Below, in pieces: positions 6,806 through 17,627 of a stretch of 64,000 nt of DNA (within the stretch, counting starts at the first letter, position 1; each line of letters starts with the position of its first letter). The stretch lies in contig JAJXZF010000026.1 in assembly GCA_021780225.1 (NCBI GenBank), positions 62,001 through 126,000 on the forward strand, given 5' to 3'. The notes under the pieces were generated by a model, which was given only the letters and a program-made list of their open reading frames with translations, did not search any database and was not told the origin of the DNA. The position numbers and the translations under genes were made by a program. Source of the stretch: Deltaproteobacteria bacterium. Lineage in GTDB: Bacteria; Desulfobacterota; Binatia; Binatales; Binataceae.

Positions 6806-9026
6806 GGCGGCCAAGCCTCCCGGGCAAAGCCTCTTCATAAAGACGGCGCAGCGTGGCGACGTCTTCATCGAACCAGCGGCCGAGCTTGAGGCGCGCCGCG
6901 GCGGCGACTCGTCCGACCGGGCGAACCTCCAGCGGCGCGAAAATATCACGTATCGCTTTAAGATTTTCCGCGGGCGCGGACACGATCACGCTCGAAGCTC
7001 CTTCGCCGAACCACGCCTCGGCGTCTCCGTCCGTGGCGACCGGTTCGATTTCGGCGCCGAGCCCCCGATCCGAATCGAAACAAGCCTCGGCCAGCGCTAC
7101 CGCCATCCCGCCTTCGCTCACGTCGTGAGCCGATCTTAACAATCGCCGTTGCGCACATTCAACCAGCCCATCAAGCAGCCTGCGTTCGCGGACGAGATCG
7201 ATCGGCGCGAGCGCACCGCCCGCTACTCTGAACAGATCGGCGTACTCGCTGGCGGCGAGCGACGGCGGCGCGGTGCGCACCAGCACAACCAGATCGCCCG
7301 GCAAGCTAAAGCAATGCTTTATGTTTAACGAAACGTCGGCGAACGTGCCGACGACCGCGATGGTCGGGGTCGGCGGAATCGCGCGGCCCTCGGTCTCGTT
7401 GTAGAAGCTGACGTTGCCGCTGATCACCGGAGTGTTGAAGGCGCGGGCGGAGTCGCCCAGCCCGGCGACTCCGCGCACGAACTGCCACATGATTTCAGGC
7501 CGTTCGGGATTGCCGTAGTTGAGGCAATTGGTGATCGCGGCGGGACGCGCGCCCACGCAGGCGACGTTGCGCGCCGCCTCGCATACGGTGGCGATCGCGC
7601 CGAGATAGGGATCGAGCGCGCAGGCGCGCGGATTCGAATCGACCTTGAGCGCGAGTCCGCGGCGGGAGCCTTTGATCCGCAGCACGGCGGCGTCGCCGCC
7701 GGGACCAGCGACGGTATTGCTCAACACGAGCGAATCGTATTGCCGGAAGACCATCCGGCGCGACGCGACGTTGGGACTCGCGATCAACGCGCGCATCGCG
7801 GCGGCCGGTTCGGGCCGCGCCACGGCGGCGGCCGGCCGCGTCTCGATCGGCGCGCGTCCGGGCGGCGCGGCGGGACGGTCGTAAAGCGGCGCGGCGTCGC
7901 TGAGCGCCGCGACCGGAATATCGGCGACGACCCCGCCTCTGAAGCGCGCGCGCCAGCGGCCGTCGCCGGTGATCGCGCCGATCACGACGGCGTGCAAATC
8001 CCATTTTTCGAAAACTGCGGCCAGCTCCGCCTCGCGGCCGTGCTCGGCCACGATCAGCATCCGTTCCTGCGATTCCGAGAGCAATATCTCGTAGGGCGAA
8101 AGGTTCGGCTCGCGCAGCGGCACGCGGTCGAGATCGAGTTCGACGCCGAGTCCGCCGCGCCCCGCCATTTCGCTGGAAGACGAAGTCAGGCCGGCCGCGC
8201 CCATGTCCTGAATCGCGGCGATCGCGCCGGTTTTGATCGCTTCGAGGCAGGCCTCGATCAGGAGCTTTTCGGTGAACGGGTCGCCGACCTGCACGGTCGG
8301 CCGCTTGGCTTCGCTTTCGGCGTCGAACTCGGCTGAGGCGAGCAGGCTCGCGCCGTGGATTCCGTCGCGGCCGGTCGCCGAGCCGACGTAAAGGACGGGA
8401 TTGCCGACGCCGCGCGCGCGTGCGCTCTGCAGGTCCTCGCGCCGCGCGAGGCCCAGCGAGAAAGCGTTGACCAGGATGTTGCCGTTGTAGCCGGGATCGA
8501 ACATGACTTCGCCGGCCACGGTCGGCACGCCCACGCAATTGCCGTAGCCGCCGATGCCGCCGACCACGCCATTGACGAGGTAGCGCGTGCGCGGATGATC
8601 GATCGCGCCAAACTTGAGCGAATCCATGCTCGCGATCGGCCGCGCGCCCATCGTGAAGATGTCGCGCAGGATGCCGCCGACGCCGGTCGCCGCGCCCTGG
8701 TATGGTTCGACGTACGACGGATGGTTGTGGCTTTCGATTTTGAAGACGGCGACCCAGCCGTCGCCGACATCGATCGCGCCGGCGTTTTCGCCGGGACCGA
8801 CGACGACGTTCGCGCCTTCGCGCGGAAGGGTCTTGAGATGTTTGCGGGAGGATTTGTAGGAGCAGTGCTCCGACCACATCACGGAAAAAACGCCGAGTTC
8901 CGTGAAGGTTGGAACGCGGCCGAGGATGCGCTCGATTGCGGCGAATTCGGCGCCGGTCAATCCGTGCGCGCGGGCCGCGGCGAGATCGACTTTGGGCTCT
9001 CCGGGCAACGCCGCCGCCGCGCTCAT
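6798..9026 (-). CDS. purL: Phosphoribosylformylglycinamidine synthase, large subunit (small-type PurL)
   Basis: ATP-dependent conversion of FGAR to FGAM, using ammonia delivered by PurQ in a complex that also needs PurS. At 742 residues this is the short PurL form, which fits the separate purS and purQ genes. The catalytic segment [16 protein letters not shown] is near the N-terminus, and the glycine-rich ATP-binding region includes [17 protein letters not shown]. The second half holds the non-catalytic repeat. It overlaps purQ by four bases (ATGA) and purF by eight, indicating translational coupling. Confidence 0.97.
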   Translation of the reverse strand: MSAAAALPGEPKVDLAAARAHGLTGAEFAAIERILGRVPTFTELGVFSVMWSEHCSYKSSRKHLKTLPREGANVVVGPGENAGAIDVGDGWVAVFKIESHNHPSYVEPYQGAATGVGGILRDIFTMGARPIASMDSLKFGAIDHPRTRYLVNGVVGGIGGYGNCVGVPTVAGEVMFDPGYNGNILVNAFSLGLARREDLQSARARGVGNPVLYVGSATGRDGIHGASLLASAEFDAESEAKRPTVQVGDPFTEKLLIEACLEAIKTGAIAAIQDMGAAGLTSSSSEMAGRGGLGVELDLDRVPLREPNLSPYEILLSESQERMLIVAEHGREAELAAVFEKWDLHAVVIGAITGDGRWRARFRGGVVADIPVAALSDAAPLYDRPAAPPGRAPIETRPAAAVARPEPAAAMRALIASPNVASRRMVFRQYDSLVLSNTVAGPGGDAAVLRIKGSRRGLALKVDSNPRACALDPYLGAIATVCEAARNVACVGARPAAITNCLNYGNPERPEIMWQFVRGVAGLGDSARAFNTPVISGNVSFYNETEGRAIPPTPTIAVVGTFADVSLNIKHCFSLPGDLVVLVRTAPPSLAASEYADLFRVAGGALAPIDLVRERRLLDGLVECAQRRLLRSAHDVSEGGMAVALAEACFDSDRGLGAEIEPVATDGDAEAWFGEGASSVIVSAPAENLKAIRDIFAPLEVRPVGRVAAAARLKLGRWFDEDVATLRRLYEEALPGRLGRHD

Positions 9027-9712
9027 CGCGCGGCTCCCGCGATCGACTCGAAAATTTTTCTTCCCGCGACGCCGCCGAGCGCCGCTTCAACGGCGTGTTC
9101 CGGATGCGGCATCAGGCCGAACACGTTGAAGCGATCGTTGGCGACGCCGGCGATCGATCGCATCGAGCCGTTCGGGTTGGCGGCGTCGGTCGCCTCGCCG
9201 CGCTCGTCAACGTAGCGCAGCAGGATTTGGCCGCGCTCTTCGAGCTGGCGCAATTCATCCTCGGGCGCGACGTAGCAGCCCTCGCCGTGCTTGATCGGCA
9301 GTCGCAGCGTCTCGCCCCGATGCGCGGCGCGGGTGAACGGGGTGGAGGGGTTTTCGACGCGCAGATCGACGAAGTCGCACACAAACGCGAGCGAGCGGTT
9401 GCGCGTCAGCGCGCCGGGCAACAGATGCGCTTCGCAGAGAATCTGAAAGCCGTTGCAGATGCCCAGCACGAGACCGCCGTCGGCGGCGAAGCGCGCCACC
9501 GATTTCATGATCGGCGAGAAGCGCGCGATCGCGCCGCAGCGCAGATAGTCGCCGTAGCTGAACCCGCCCGGCAACACGACGCATTCGGCGCCGCCGAGCG
9601 ATTCCTCCTTGTGCCAGAGCGGCGCGGCCTCCTGTCCGAGAACGTCGCGCAACGCCCAGAGCGCGTCGCCGTCGTCGAGCGAGCCGGGAAATCTGACCAC
9701 GCCCCATTTCAT
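9023..9712 (-). CDS. purQ: Phosphoribosylformylglycinamidine synthase, glutaminase subunit
   Basis: Class I glutamine amidotransferase that supplies ammonia to PurL. 229 residues, normal length. The nucleophile elbow is [14 protein letters not shown], with the oxyanion strand [14 protein letters not shown], and the catalytic His-Glu pair lies near the C-terminus in [11 protein letters not shown]. It overlaps purS and purL by four bases each, so the three subunits should be made in fixed proportion. Confidence 0.97.
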   Translation of the reverse strand: MKWGVVRFPGSLDDGDALWALRDVLGQEAAPLWHKEESLGGAECVVLPGGFSYGDYLRCGAIARFSPIMKSVARFAADGGLVLGICNGFQILCEAHLLPGALTRNRSLAFVCDFVDLRVENPSTPFTRAAHRGETLRLPIKHGEGCYVAPEDELRQLEERGQILLRYVDERGEATDAANPNGSMRSIAGVANDRFNVFGLMPHPEHAVEAALGGVAGRKIFESIAGAAR

Positions 9713-9954
9713 TCGGCGTCAACCTCGAAGCGGAAATCTTCGATATTGGGATTCGCCAGCAGCCGCTCGCAAATCTGGCGGACCGCCGATTCGGCCTCGG
9801 CGCGCGACGGCGCGTCGATCTCGAGCGTGATAAATCGTCCCACGCGAACGTTGCCGATCGCGCCGAAGCCGAGGCTTTTCAACGCGCCTTCCACCGCGCG
9901 TCCCTGCGGGTCGAGGATGCCTTTGCGCGGCGTTACGAATACCTTTGCGCGCAA
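9709..9954 (-). CDS. purS: Phosphoribosylformylglycinamidine synthase, PurS subunit
   Basis: Small structural subunit bridging PurL and PurQ. The true protein is about 81 residues, from LRAKVFVTPRKGILDPQG to the end [14 protein letters not shown]; the 176-residue ORF in the track is extended into purC. I chose a TTG start because it lies two bases after the purC stop with GGAG about eight bases ahead, and no ATG or GTG fits. It overlaps purQ by four bases. Confidence 0.92.
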   Translation of the reverse strand: MRAKVFVTPRKGILDPQGRAVEGALKSLGFGAIGNVRVGRFITLEIDAPSRAEAESAVRQICERLLANPNIEDFRFEVDAE

Positions 9955-9956
9955 GC

Positions 9957-10682
9957 CTAATTCTCCACCCGCCGCAGCATCTCCTGGTAGGCGCCTTCGA
10001 CGTCGCCAAGGTCGCGGCGGAAGCGGTCTTTGTCGAGCTTCTTGCGGGTGGCCTTGTCCCAGAAGCGGCAGGTGTCCGGGCAAATTTCGTCGCCGAGCAG
10101 AATTTCGCCGTGATGGCGACCGAACTCCAGCTTGAAATCGACCAGGATCACCCCGCGCTGATCGAGAAAATCGCTCAGCACGCGATTCACCTTGAGCGCG
10201 CTTTCCCGAATCGCGCGCAATTCCGCCTCGGTCGCCCATCCGAACGCGATCGCATGCTCGGGCAGGATCAGCGGATCGTCAAGCGGATCGGATTTGTAGT
10301 AGAACTCGACGATCGGAAACGGCAGCGTCTCGCCTTCCTCGCGGCCCAGCCGCTTCGCCATCGAACCCGCCGCGATATTGCGCACGACCGTCTCCGCCGG
10401 CACGATTTCGAGCCGCTTGCAGAGCATCTCGCGATCATTGATGCGGCGCACGAAATGGGTTTTCACGCCTTCGCGCTCAAGCAGCGTGAAGAACAATTCC
10501 GACATGCGGTTGTTGATCACGCCCTTGTCTTCGATCGTGCCTTTTTTCTTGGCGTTGAAGGCGGTGGCGTCGTCCTTGAAGTAGGCGATCACCAAATCCG
10601 GGTCGGTAGTCGAATAGAGTTTCTTCGCCTTGCCCTCGTAAAACATTTCGCGCTTTTCTGGAATGTCGTTCACGCTCGTCAC
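9957..10682 (-). CDS. purC: Phosphoribosylaminoimidazole-succinocarboxamide synthase
   Basis: Condenses CAIR with aspartate to give SAICAR, using ATP. 241 residues from a GTG start; an ATG at MFYEGKAK twelve codons in is a shorter option but would trim little conserved sequence. Motifs include [13 protein letters not shown], the catalytic region [11 protein letters not shown] and [11 protein letters not shown]. It is the first gene of the purC-S-Q-L-F run, 155 bp downstream of purB, so a promoter may lie in that gap. Confidence 0.97.
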   Translation of the reverse strand: MTSVNDIPEKREMFYEGKAKKLYSTTDPDLVIAYFKDDATAFNAKKKGTIEDKGVINNRMSELFFTLLEREGVKTHFVRRINDREMLCKRLEIVPAETVVRNIAAGSMAKRLGREEGETLPFPIVEFYYKSDPLDDPLILPEHAIAFGWATEAELRAIRESALKVNRVLSDFLDQRGVILVDFKLEFGRHHGEILLGDEICPDTCRFWDKATRKKLDKDRFRRDLGDVEGAYQEMLRRVEN

Positions 10683-10837
10683 CTTGGTATGGTTAAGTTT
10701 GCGTAATCAGAATTTTACTGCGGAGGCGCGGACGGGAAAACCGGGGCAACCCTCCAATTCCGCCGCGACGCGATCAATATCCACAAAACGGCCGCATCGG
10801 CGCGCTCTGTGCACAAGCGAAACCGCGCCGCCAAAAT

Positions 10838-12256
10838 TCACTTTTTGCCCTCGGGCGCGAATCGTTCGGCCAACTCCCGCGCGAATCCGAGATAATTTTT
10901 CGGCTCGAGCGCCAGCAATTCCGCCCGCGCGGCCGGCGGCAATGCCAGGCCCGCGACAAATTCGCGAATCGCGTCGCGACCCGCCGCGCGCCCCCGCGTC
11001 AACTCTTTGAGCCGCTCGTATGGGCGCTCGAGGCCATGACGGCGCATCACGGTCTGGATGCCTTCCGCCAGCACTTCCCACGCTTTGTCGTTTTCCAAAT
11101 CGGCGGCGATCCGCTCCCGATTGAGCGTGAGCTTGCCAATTCCGCGCTCAAGCGACGCCAGCGCGACCGTCACATGGCCAAACGCCGTCCCAATCGCGCG
11201 CATCGCGGTGCTGTCGCTAAGATCGCGCTGCCATCGCGAGATCGGCAGTTTCGCCGCAAGATGCTGAAACATCGCGATTGCGAGGCCGAGGTTGCCCTCC
11301 GCGTTCTCGAAATCGATCGGATTGATCTTGTGCGGCATCACCGACGAGCCGACTTCGCCGGCGACCGTTTTTTGACCGAAATAACCGAGCGATACGTAAC
11401 CCCAAACGTCCCGGCAAAAGTCGATCAGAATCACGCTGATTCGCGCGACCACGTCATAAAGCTCGGCCAGAAAATCGTGACTTTCGATCTGAGTGGTCAG
11501 CGGATTCCACGTCAAACCGAGCGCTTCCACGAACCGCCGCGAGTGGTCGATCCAATCGACCTCGGGCGCGGCCGCGCGATGCGCGTTGAAATTGCCCACG
11601 GCGCCGTTGGCCTTGCCGAGATATTCCTGGCTTCGCAGACGGCCGATCTGCCGGTTCAGCCGGTATGCGAAAATGGCCAGTTCCTTGCCGACCGTGGTGG
11701 GCGACGCTTCCTGACCGTGCGTCCGCGCGAGCATCGGCACGCCCGCATACGCGCGGGCCATCGCGCCGATTCGCGCGGCGATTTGCTCCAGCGCGGGCAG
11801 CAGATGCTCCGCGACGAACTCTTTGTGCATCAGCGCCCACGCCAGGTTGCTGATATCCTCGGACGTGCAGGCGAAATGAATCAATTCGACCGGCAGGGCC
11901 GGATCGATCGCCGCGAATTTTTCCTTGAGATAATATTCGAGCGCCTTGACGTCGTGGTTCGTTTCGGCTTCGAGCTCCTTGACGCGCGCCGCGTCGCCGG
12001 CCGGAAATTCACGATACAGCGCGCGCAGCCGCTCCGCCGTGGCCGGGGCCAGCGGACGCATCGCGTCGAACGAAGGGTTCGCCGCAAGCCCGACATACCA
12101 TTCGATTTCCGCCCGCAACCGATAGCGAATCAGCGCGTATTCGCTGAAATATTGCGCGAGCGCGCGGGTGCGCGCCCGGTAGCGTCCGTCGATCGGCGTC
12201 ACCGCCATCAGCGCCGCGTGCGCCATGGAATTTTTTTCGTCGCGTTTTTCGCTCAT
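10838..12256 (-). CDS. purB: Adenylosuccinate lyase
   Basis: Cleaves fumarate from SAICAR and from adenylosuccinate, so it serves both the main pathway and AMP synthesis. 472 residues, the longer form like that of Escherichia coli. The fumarase-superfamily signature is GSSVMPHKINPIDFENAEGN, with the catalytic His region ARTHGQEASPTTVG and the segment CTSEDISNLAW. It sits upstream of purC in the same direction and downstream of dut by 15 bp, so dut-purB may be co-transcribed. Confidence 0.96.
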   Translation of the reverse strand: MSEKRDEKNSMAHAALMAVTPIDGRYRARTRALAQYFSEYALIRYRLRAEIEWYVGLAANPSFDAMRPLAPATAERLRALYREFPAGDAARVKELEAETNHDVKALEYYLKEKFAAIDPALPVELIHFACTSEDISNLAWALMHKEFVAEHLLPALEQIAARIGAMARAYAGVPMLARTHGQEASPTTVGKELAIFAYRLNRQIGRLRSQEYLGKANGAVGNFNAHRAAAPEVDWIDHSRRFVEALGLTWNPLTTQIESHDFLAELYDVVARISVILIDFCRDVWGYVSLGYFGQKTVAGEVGSSVMPHKINPIDFENAEGNLGLAIAMFQHLAAKLPISRWQRDLSDSTAMRAIGTAFGHVTVALASLERGIGKLTLNRERIAADLENDKAWEVLAEGIQTVMRRHGLERPYERLKELTRGRAAGRDAIREFVAGLALPPAARAELLALEPKNYLGFARELAERFAPEGKK

Positions 12257-12271
12257 CTGCCGCTTCGATAT

Positions 12272-12796
12272 TTAGCGTCCCGTATGGCCGAAACCGCCGT
12301 CTCCGCGCCCGCTTCGATCCAGCGCTTCGGCTTCCATAAACTCCGCGCGCGCGACCGGCGCGATCACCAGTTGCGCGATTCGATCGCCCGGCCGAATCGT
12401 CAACGGCGCGTCGCCGAGATTGATTACGATCACCCGGATTTCACCGCGATAGTCCGGGTCGATCGTGCCGGGCGAATTGACCAGCGCCAGCCCTTCGCTC
12501 AAAGCCCGCCCGCTGCGCGGCCGCACCTGCGCCTCGAAACCGGCGGGCAGCTCGATCGCGATTCCGGTGGGAATCGCCGCTCGTTCCAGCGGCCGCAGTT
12601 CGCGCGCCGAATCCAGGTCCGCGGTCAAATCGGCGCCGGCGGCATGTTCGCTGTGGTACTGCGGCAGCGGCCATCGATGGGGCCGCGTGCGAGTCACTTT
12701 CACTCGCGGCGGCGGCGCATTTGCGGCTGTTTTGGAATCCAATCGACAGGCTCCGCGCGGTAAAATCATTCTATCATCAACCGCGCCGCCGATCAT
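12272..12796 (-). CDS. dut: dUTP diphosphatase
   Basis: Hydrolyses dUTP to dUMP, keeping uracil out of DNA. 174 residues as given, or 165 from an in-frame ATG (MILPRG). The five trimeric dUTPase motifs are visible: [32 protein letters not shown], the strand before [10 protein letters not shown], and the C-terminal lid [11 protein letters not shown]. In motif 2, RSGRA replaces the usual RSGLA, a mild variant. The first ten residues look unlike the family, so the shorter start is likely. Confidence 0.94.
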   Translation of the reverse strand: MIGGAVDDRMILPRGACRLDSKTAANAPPPRVKVTRTRPHRWPLPQYHSEHAAGADLTADLDSARELRPLERAAIPTGIAIELPAGFEAQVRPRSGRALSEGLALVNSPGTIDPDYRGEIRVIVINLGDAPLTIRPGDRIAQLVIAPVARAEFMEAEALDRSGRGDGGFGHTGR

Positions 12797-12878
12797 TCGC
12801 CCAACATTCTCAAATCTGGCGAAGGGCGAGTGAAGGCTTTATAATGCGTTCGTGCGCTGGTTGATAGAGAGGCGAGCA

Positions 12879-13502
12879 ATGAAAAGCGGGCAATGGAGGA
12901 TTCTTTCGATGTTAGGGATAAAGCGCGCCATCGTCGGCGGATTGATCGTGACGGCGATCGGGTTTCTCGCGTCCATCGGCGCCGCCGGGGAAGCTGGCGC
13001 GCCGATGGTCATGGCCGGCACGAGGAGAACTCTCACTATCTCGAAACCGGGCAGCTATTACCTGCCGCGCAATCTGGTCAGCGCGCTAACGAGCGCGCCG
13101 GTCGTGCTCGTCACCGTATCGAACGTTGTGCTCGATTTGAACGGTAATTCGATTATTGGGCCGGGCGGTACCGGTGTGAGCGCCGGCATCGAGACGAATC
13201 CTGACGTCAGCAATGTCACCGTCGAAAACGGCACGATCAGTCGCATCGCCGGCGCCGCGCTGAACCTCGGCCCGAATAGCGAGGTTTCCGGCGTGCACAT
13301 CGTGAACAACAACGGCGACGGCGTCGATTGCGCGAGCGGATGCCTGGTTACCGGCAATATTATCGCCAACAACGGCGGAACCGGCCTGGTTTTCCCGGAC
13401 AACTCAAGCGGCTATCAGAACAACGTCCTGAACGGCAATAACGCCGGGATCAGCGGCGGCACGAGCCTCGGACACAATCTGGTGAACGGTTCCCCGGATT
13501 AG
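12879..13502 (+). CDS. Exported right-handed parallel beta-helix protein
   Basis: About 207 residues from the ATG of MKSGQW, which has GAGAGG eight bases ahead; the GTG nine codons upstream is less likely. A signal peptide (AIVGGLIVTAIGFLASIGAA) is followed by short repeats such as NVVLDLNGNSIIGPGG, NVTVENGTISRI, GVHIVNNNGDGVDC and GNIIANNGGTG, typical of beta-helix coils seen in pectate-lyase-like and NosD-like proteins. No catalytic residues are evident and it is short, so a surface or adhesive role is as likely as an enzyme. It is alone on the plus strand within a minus-strand core. Confidence 0.75.
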   Translation: MKSGQWRILSMLGIKRAIVGGLIVTAIGFLASIGAAGEAGAPMVMAGTRRTLTISKPGSYYLPRNLVSALTSAPVVLVTVSNVVLDLNGNSIIGPGGTGVSAGIETNPDVSNVTVENGTISRIAGAALNLGPNSEVSGVHIVNNNGDGVDCASGCLVTGNIIANNGGTGLVFPDNSSGYQNNVLNGNNAGISGGTSLGHNLVNGSPD

Positions 13503-13522
13503 AGATTCGGCCGCGGCGGCGT

Positions 13523-14785
13523 TCAGTTGAGCGGCGCCCAGACCTGACTGTCGAGTTCGCGTCCCTTCAGATCGCCGAGCAGCACCATGCCCATCCGATC
13601 CGGCCGGAAGCACTGCCCCGCGAGCTCGACCACCTGATCGTTGGTCACGCCTTCGATCTGTCGTGCAACTTCTTCGAGCGATATATCGCGGCGGAAGTAT
13701 ATCTCGTTGCGCGCCAGCCGGTTCATCCGGCTGTCGGTGGACTCCATCCCGAGCAGCATGTTGCCCTTGAGTTGGCTCTTGGCGCGCTCGAGTTCGGCGG
13801 GCTTGAGACCCTCGCGAGCCACCTTGCGAATCTCGCCGAGCGTGACTTCAATCACCTCTTCGATCCATTCGGGACTCGTGCCGGCATAGATTCCGAAATA
13901 GCCGCAATCGACAAACGCCGACAGGAACGAGTAGATCGTGTACACCCGGCCGCGCTTCTCGCGCACTTCCTGAAACAGCCGCGACGACATCCCGCCGCCC
14001 AGCGCGGTGTTCATCACATAAGCGGCGTAACGCAGCGGCGCGGTCTGACTCACGCCGGGGCCGCCGAGACAAAGATGCGCCTGCTCGAGCTCCTTGGGAT
14101 AATTGAGCACGACCTCGCGCTCGCGCGGCGGCGCGATCGGCTCGCCCCGGCCGTCGCCGTCGATACCGCTGAAGAATCGCGCGCAGTCGGCGGCCAGCCT
14201 GTCATGATCGACCGCGCCCGCGGCCGCGATAAAGACGCGCCCGGCGCGATAGCGCGCGGCCATGAAATCGACCAGCAAATCCCGATTGATCGCGTTGACC
14301 GACTCGACCGAGCCGAAAATCGGCAGGGACAGCGGATGGCCTTCCCAGAAATGGAGATTGAACAGGTCGTGGATGAAGTCGTCGGGCGTGTCTTCGGCCT
14401 GCGAAATTTCCTGCAACACGACCTGCCGCTCGCGATCGATCTCGGCGGGGTCGAAAACCGATTCGAGGAACAGGTCCGCCAGCACCTCGGTCGCCATCGC
14501 AAGGTCGTCGCCGAGCACCTTGGCGTAATAGCAGGTGTATTCCTTGCCGGTGAAGGCGTTCAGCACGCCCCCGACCGCATCGAAGGTTTCGGCGATTTGC
14601 GCGGCCGTGCGCTTTTTCGTCCCTTTGAACAGCAGGTGCTCGATGAAATGGGAGACGCCGCTCTCGCCCGGCCCCTCGTAGCGGGAGCCGTTTTCCACCC
14701 AGATGCCGATCGTGGCGGAGACCACTTGCGGCATCGCTTCCGTCATCACCCGCACGCCATTGGGCAATACGCTCTTGCGAACCAT
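13523..14785 (-). CDS. M16 family zinc peptidase (processing-peptidase type)
   Basis: 420 residues. The inverted zinc motif HxxEH is intact in VSHFIEHLLFKGTKKRTA, with the downstream Glu in the ERQVVLQEISQAED region completing the site. The C-terminal half has the second, inactive M16 domain with GGGMSSRLFQEVREKRG, the Arg-containing substrate loop. It follows pnp by only 13 bp, as in many bacteria (ymxG/pqqL-like genes), so it belongs to the rpsO-pnp operon. The natural substrate is unknown. Confidence 0.93.
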   Translation of the reverse strand: MVRKSVLPNGVRVMTEAMPQVVSATIGIWVENGSRYEGPGESGVSHFIEHLLFKGTKKRTAAQIAETFDAVGGVLNAFTGKEYTCYYAKVLGDDLAMATEVLADLFLESVFDPAEIDRERQVVLQEISQAEDTPDDFIHDLFNLHFWEGHPLSLPIFGSVESVNAINRDLLVDFMAARYRAGRVFIAAAGAVDHDRLAADCARFFSGIDGDGRGEPIAPPREREVVLNYPKELEQAHLCLGGPGVSQTAPLRYAAYVMNTALGGGMSSRLFQEVREKRGRVYTIYSFLSAFVDCGYFGIYAGTSPEWIEEVIEVTLGEIRKVAREGLKPAELERAKSQLKGNMLLGMESTDSRMNRLARNEIYFRRDISLEEVARQIEGVTNDQVVELAGQCFRPDRMGMVLLGDLKGRELDSQVWAPLN

Positions 14786-14798
14786 CTGCGCGCCGGCC

Positions 14799-16901
14799 TT
14801 ACTCGGCCTTGCCCTGCTGCGCGATTTCCTCCTGGGCCTCGCGCAGAGAAAGCCGGATCTTGCCGCTGCGATCGACGTCGAGCACCTTCACCTTGATACG
14901 GTCGCCTTCGTGGATCACGTCTTCGACCCGGCGCACGCGTTCGTTGGAAAGCTGCGAGATGTGCAGCAATCCGTCGGTGCCGGGCAGAATTTCCACGAAA
15001 GCTCCGAATTCGACGATCTTGCGCACGACGCCGTCGTAAATGCGGCCGACTTCGGGCTCCGCCGTGATCGCCTCGATCGAGCTGATCGCCTTTTCCATCG
15101 CGGCGCTGTCGCTTGAGGCGATCAGCACCGTGCCGTCGTCTTCGATATCGATTTTGCAGCCGGTCTCTTCGACCAGCGCGCGAATCACCTTGCCGCCCGG
15201 CCCGATCACGTCGCGAATCTTGTCGGGCTTGATATGGAGCGTCACGATCCGCGGGGCGAAGGTCGAGACCTCCTTGCGCGGCGCGCCGATCGCTTTCTCC
15301 ATCACGCTCAGCACGAAGAGCCGCGCGTCGCGCGCCTGATGCAGCGCCTGGCGCATCACTTCGCGGGTGACGCCGCCGACCTTGTTGTCCATCTGGATCG
15401 CGGTGACGCCTTCGGACGTGCCGGCGACCTTGAAGTCCATGTCGCCGAGATGGTCTTCATCGCCCAGAATATCGGTCAGCACGCGCACCTGCTCGCCTTC
15501 CTTGACGAGACCCATCGCGATACCCGCGACCGGCGCCAGGATCGGCACGCCCGCGTCCATCAGGGCGAGGCTGCCGCCGCATACGGTCGCCATCGAGGAG
15601 CTGCCGTTCGACTCCAGCACTTCGGAAACCACGCGAATCGTGTAGGGAAAATCCGCTTCGGGCGGCAGCACAGCGACCAGCGCCCGCTCCGCCAGCGCGC
15701 CATGGCCGATTTCACGCCGCGACGGTCCGCGCAGGAACTTCACTTCGCCGGTCGAAAACGGCGGAAAGTTGTAGTGGAGCATGAACTTTTTGTAACGCTC
15801 GCCCAGCAGCGCGTCGATCTTCTGCTCGTCCGACGACGTTCCCAGCGTAACCGTGGCCAGCGCCTGGGTCTCGCCGCGGGTGAAGAGCGCCGAGCCATGA
15901 GTTCGCGGCAGCACCTGCACCTGCGCGCTGAGCGGACGGATCTCGGTCGAGGACCGATCGTCGATACGCTTGTCCTGCTCCAGGATTACGCGGCGCACGC
16001 GATTGCGCAGAACTTTCTCGCACGCCTCTTCGAGTTCGTGCTCGCGATCGGGAAACCGCGCCTTCAGCTCTTCGACGGTCTTGTCCTGAAGCGCGTAAAC
16101 GGCGCTGTTCCGCTCTTTCTTTCCGGCGATCGCCAGCGCCTGCTCCAGTTCCGCCGCCATCCGATCGTGCGCCGCCGCGAGCAGGGTCTCATCGATCTGC
16201 TTGCGGGTGAATTCACGCTTGGGCTTGCCGGCCAGACGGCGCAGTTCGGCCTGAAGCTCGAAAACCGGCCGCATTTCCTCATGCGCGGCGAACAGCGCTT
16301 CGAGGATCGCCTCTTCATCGACGATTTGCGCGCCCCCCTCGAGCATCACGATCGAATCGGGCTTGGCCGCGACCACCAACGCGATATCGCTTTCCTCGAA
16401 CTCGTCGAGCGGCGGATTGACGGCGAGCTTGCCGTCGATCCGGCCCATCCGCACCGCCGCGACCGGCCCTTCATGCGGAATATCCGAAACTTCGAGCGCG
16501 GCCGACGTGGCGATCAGCGCGAGCATGTCGGGATCGTTCTCGCGATCGACCGACAGCACGTTGACGATAATCTGCGTTTCCTTGTCGTAGCCCTTGGGAA
16601 ACAGCGGGCGCATCGAGCGGTCGATCAGCCGGGAGGTGAGAATTTCCTTCTCCGACGGACGGCCTTCGCGCTTGAAAAAGCCGCCGGGGATTTTCCCGGC
16701 GGCGAAAGTTTTTTCCTGGTAATCGACGGTAAGCGGAAGAAAATCTATCTTGTCGCGGCTTTGATACGCCGAAACGACGGTCGCGAGCACCACGGTCTCG
16801 CCGTATTGCGCAAGCACCGCGCCATGCGCCTGACGCGCCAGGCGTCCGGTTTCGAGCGACAAACGTCGTCCGGCAAATTCAATCTCGAGCTTTCTGTACA
16901 T
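14799..16901 (-). CDS. pnp: Polyribonucleotide nucleotidyltransferase (PNPase)
   Basis: 3'-5' phosphorolytic exoribonuclease of the RNA degradosome. About 700 residues from [11 protein letters not shown], with AGGA just ahead; the track ORF adds 26 upstream residues that look non-coding. Two RNase PH-like cores are present ([20 protein letters not shown] in the first, [20 protein letters not shown] in the second), then a KH domain ([20 protein letters not shown]) and an S1 domain ([20 protein letters not shown]). All catalytic parts look intact. Confidence 0.97.
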   Translation of the reverse strand: MYRKLEIEFAGRRLSLETGRLARQAHGAVLAQYGETVVLATVVSAYQSRDKIDFLPLTVDYQEKTFAAGKIPGGFFKREGRPSEKEILTSRLIDRSMRPLFPKGYDKETQIIVNVLSVDRENDPDMLALIATSAALEVSDIPHEGPVAAVRMGRIDGKLAVNPPLDEFEESDIALVVAAKPDSIVMLEGGAQIVDEEAILEALFAAHEEMRPVFELQAELRRLAGKPKREFTRKQIDETLLAAAHDRMAAELEQALAIAGKKERNSAVYALQDKTVEELKARFPDREHELEEACEKVLRNRVRRVILEQDKRIDDRSSTEIRPLSAQVQVLPRTHGSALFTRGETQALATVTLGTSSDEQKIDALLGERYKKFMLHYNFPPFSTGEVKFLRGPSRREIGHGALAERALVAVLPPEADFPYTIRVVSEVLESNGSSSMATVCGGSLALMDAGVPILAPVAGIAMGLVKEGEQVRVLTDILGDEDHLGDMDFKVAGTSEGVTAIQMDNKVGGVTREVMRQALHQARDARLFVLSVMEKAIGAPRKEVSTFAPRIVTLHIKPDKIRDVIGPGGKVIRALVEETGCKIDIEDDGTVLIASSDSAAMEKAISSIEAITAEPEVGRIYDGVVRKIVEFGAFVEILPGTDGLLHISQLSNERVRRVEDVIHEGDRIKVKVLDVDRSGKIRLSLREAQEEIAQQGKAE

Positions 16902-16988
16902 CGGATCCTGCTTGAGGGAGAGGGGCTTTGATTTCGCGGTCCGGCCGCGCAACCCTTGGTCGCCTGATTGTCCCGCCACGGAGCTGCC

Positions 16989-17012
16989 GCCGACGCCGGA
17001 TACGGCGTCGGC
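16989..17012 (-). promoter_or_regulatory. Perfect stem-loop between rpsO and pnp
   Basis: A ten-base-pair perfect stem (GCCGACGCCG with CGGCGTCGGC) closing a GATA loop, in the gap between rpsO and pnp. There is no T-tract after it on the transcribed strand, so it is less likely a full terminator than an RNA-processing or partial-termination structure. In enteric bacteria the same junction has a terminator and an RNase III site through which PNPase regulates itself. Confidence 0.6.
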
Positions 17013-17030
17013 AGGCGCTCTCGCTTCGGA

Positions 17031-17300
17031 TTAACGCCGAATTCCGAGCCGGTCGATCAACCCTTTGTAACGGTCGTAATCCCGCGAGTGCAGGTAATCG
17101 AGCAACCGTCGCCGTTTGCCCACCAGACGGAGCAGACCGCGGCGCGAGTGATGGTCCTTCGCGTGGGTCTTCAGATGCTCCGTGAGCTGTTCGATACGCG
17201 CGCTAAACAGCGCAATCTGAACTTCGGACGAGCCAGTGTCGTTGGCTTTCAGGGCGTTGGCGCCGATTATTTCCCGCCTACGGGCGGCCTCGAGAGGCAT
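17031..17300 (-). CDS. rpsO: 30S ribosomal protein S15
   Basis: 89 residues, full length. Recognisable segments are [35 protein letters not shown] and the C-terminal [21 protein letters not shown]15 binds 16S rRNA in the central domain early in 30S assembly. It is followed by pnp in the common rpsO-pnp arrangement. The upstream gap of over 300 bp suggests it has its own promoter and perhaps an autoregulatory leader. Confidence 0.98.
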   Translation of the reverse strand: MPLEAARRREIIGANALKANDTGSSEVQIALFSARIEQLTEHLKTHAKDHHSRRGLLRLVGKRRRLLDYLHSRDYDRYKGLIDRLGIRR

Positions 17301-17627
17301 CAGGCTTACTTTCTTTCCCTTTTTCCTTGAATTATCCGCGAATCATACCAGAGCGATTTGGTCTGGTAAAGCGGCGCCGGATCGCGGTCCGAGACTCTAC
17401 AAAGCGCAAATTATTCCACGACGCCAAGGCTCGCGCCTTAATTTCGCGAATTGCAAAACATTCGGCGCGATTTCTTGCCGCTCTGGCGCGATACGCAAGC
17501 GCCACGAAATCCCGCAATTCTCCGGCCGGAGTTCAATCGAAGCCGGCACGCAAGCCATTTTTCGCGCCGCCCGCGAGCTTCGCCGCCACTGCGGGAATTT
17601 GGCCGTCAAACCACGCGCGAGCGCCGC
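17301..17627 (-). promoter_or_regulatory. Leader and promoter region upstream of rpsO
   Basis: No gene is visible in this 327-bp gap between truB and rpsO. On the transcribed strand, a seven-base-pair stem (TACCAGA pairing with TCTGGTA, nine-base loop) ends about 45 bases before the rpsO start, in the place where S15 binds its own mRNA in other bacteria. The fold lacks an obvious copy of the rRNA G-U/G-C motif, so an autoregulatory role is only a possibility. Confidence 0.35.

Noticed and set aside
7495-9090. 531-aa minus-strand ORF
   Set aside because: Out-of-frame translation of purL.
10707-11081. 124-aa minus-strand ORF between purC and purB
   Set aside because: Overlaps purB in another frame and has non-protein-like composition.
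11036-12763. 575-aa plus-strand ORF
   Set aside because: Antisense to purB and dut; no family features.
15234-16931. 565-aa plus-strand ORF
   Set aside because: Antisense to pnp.
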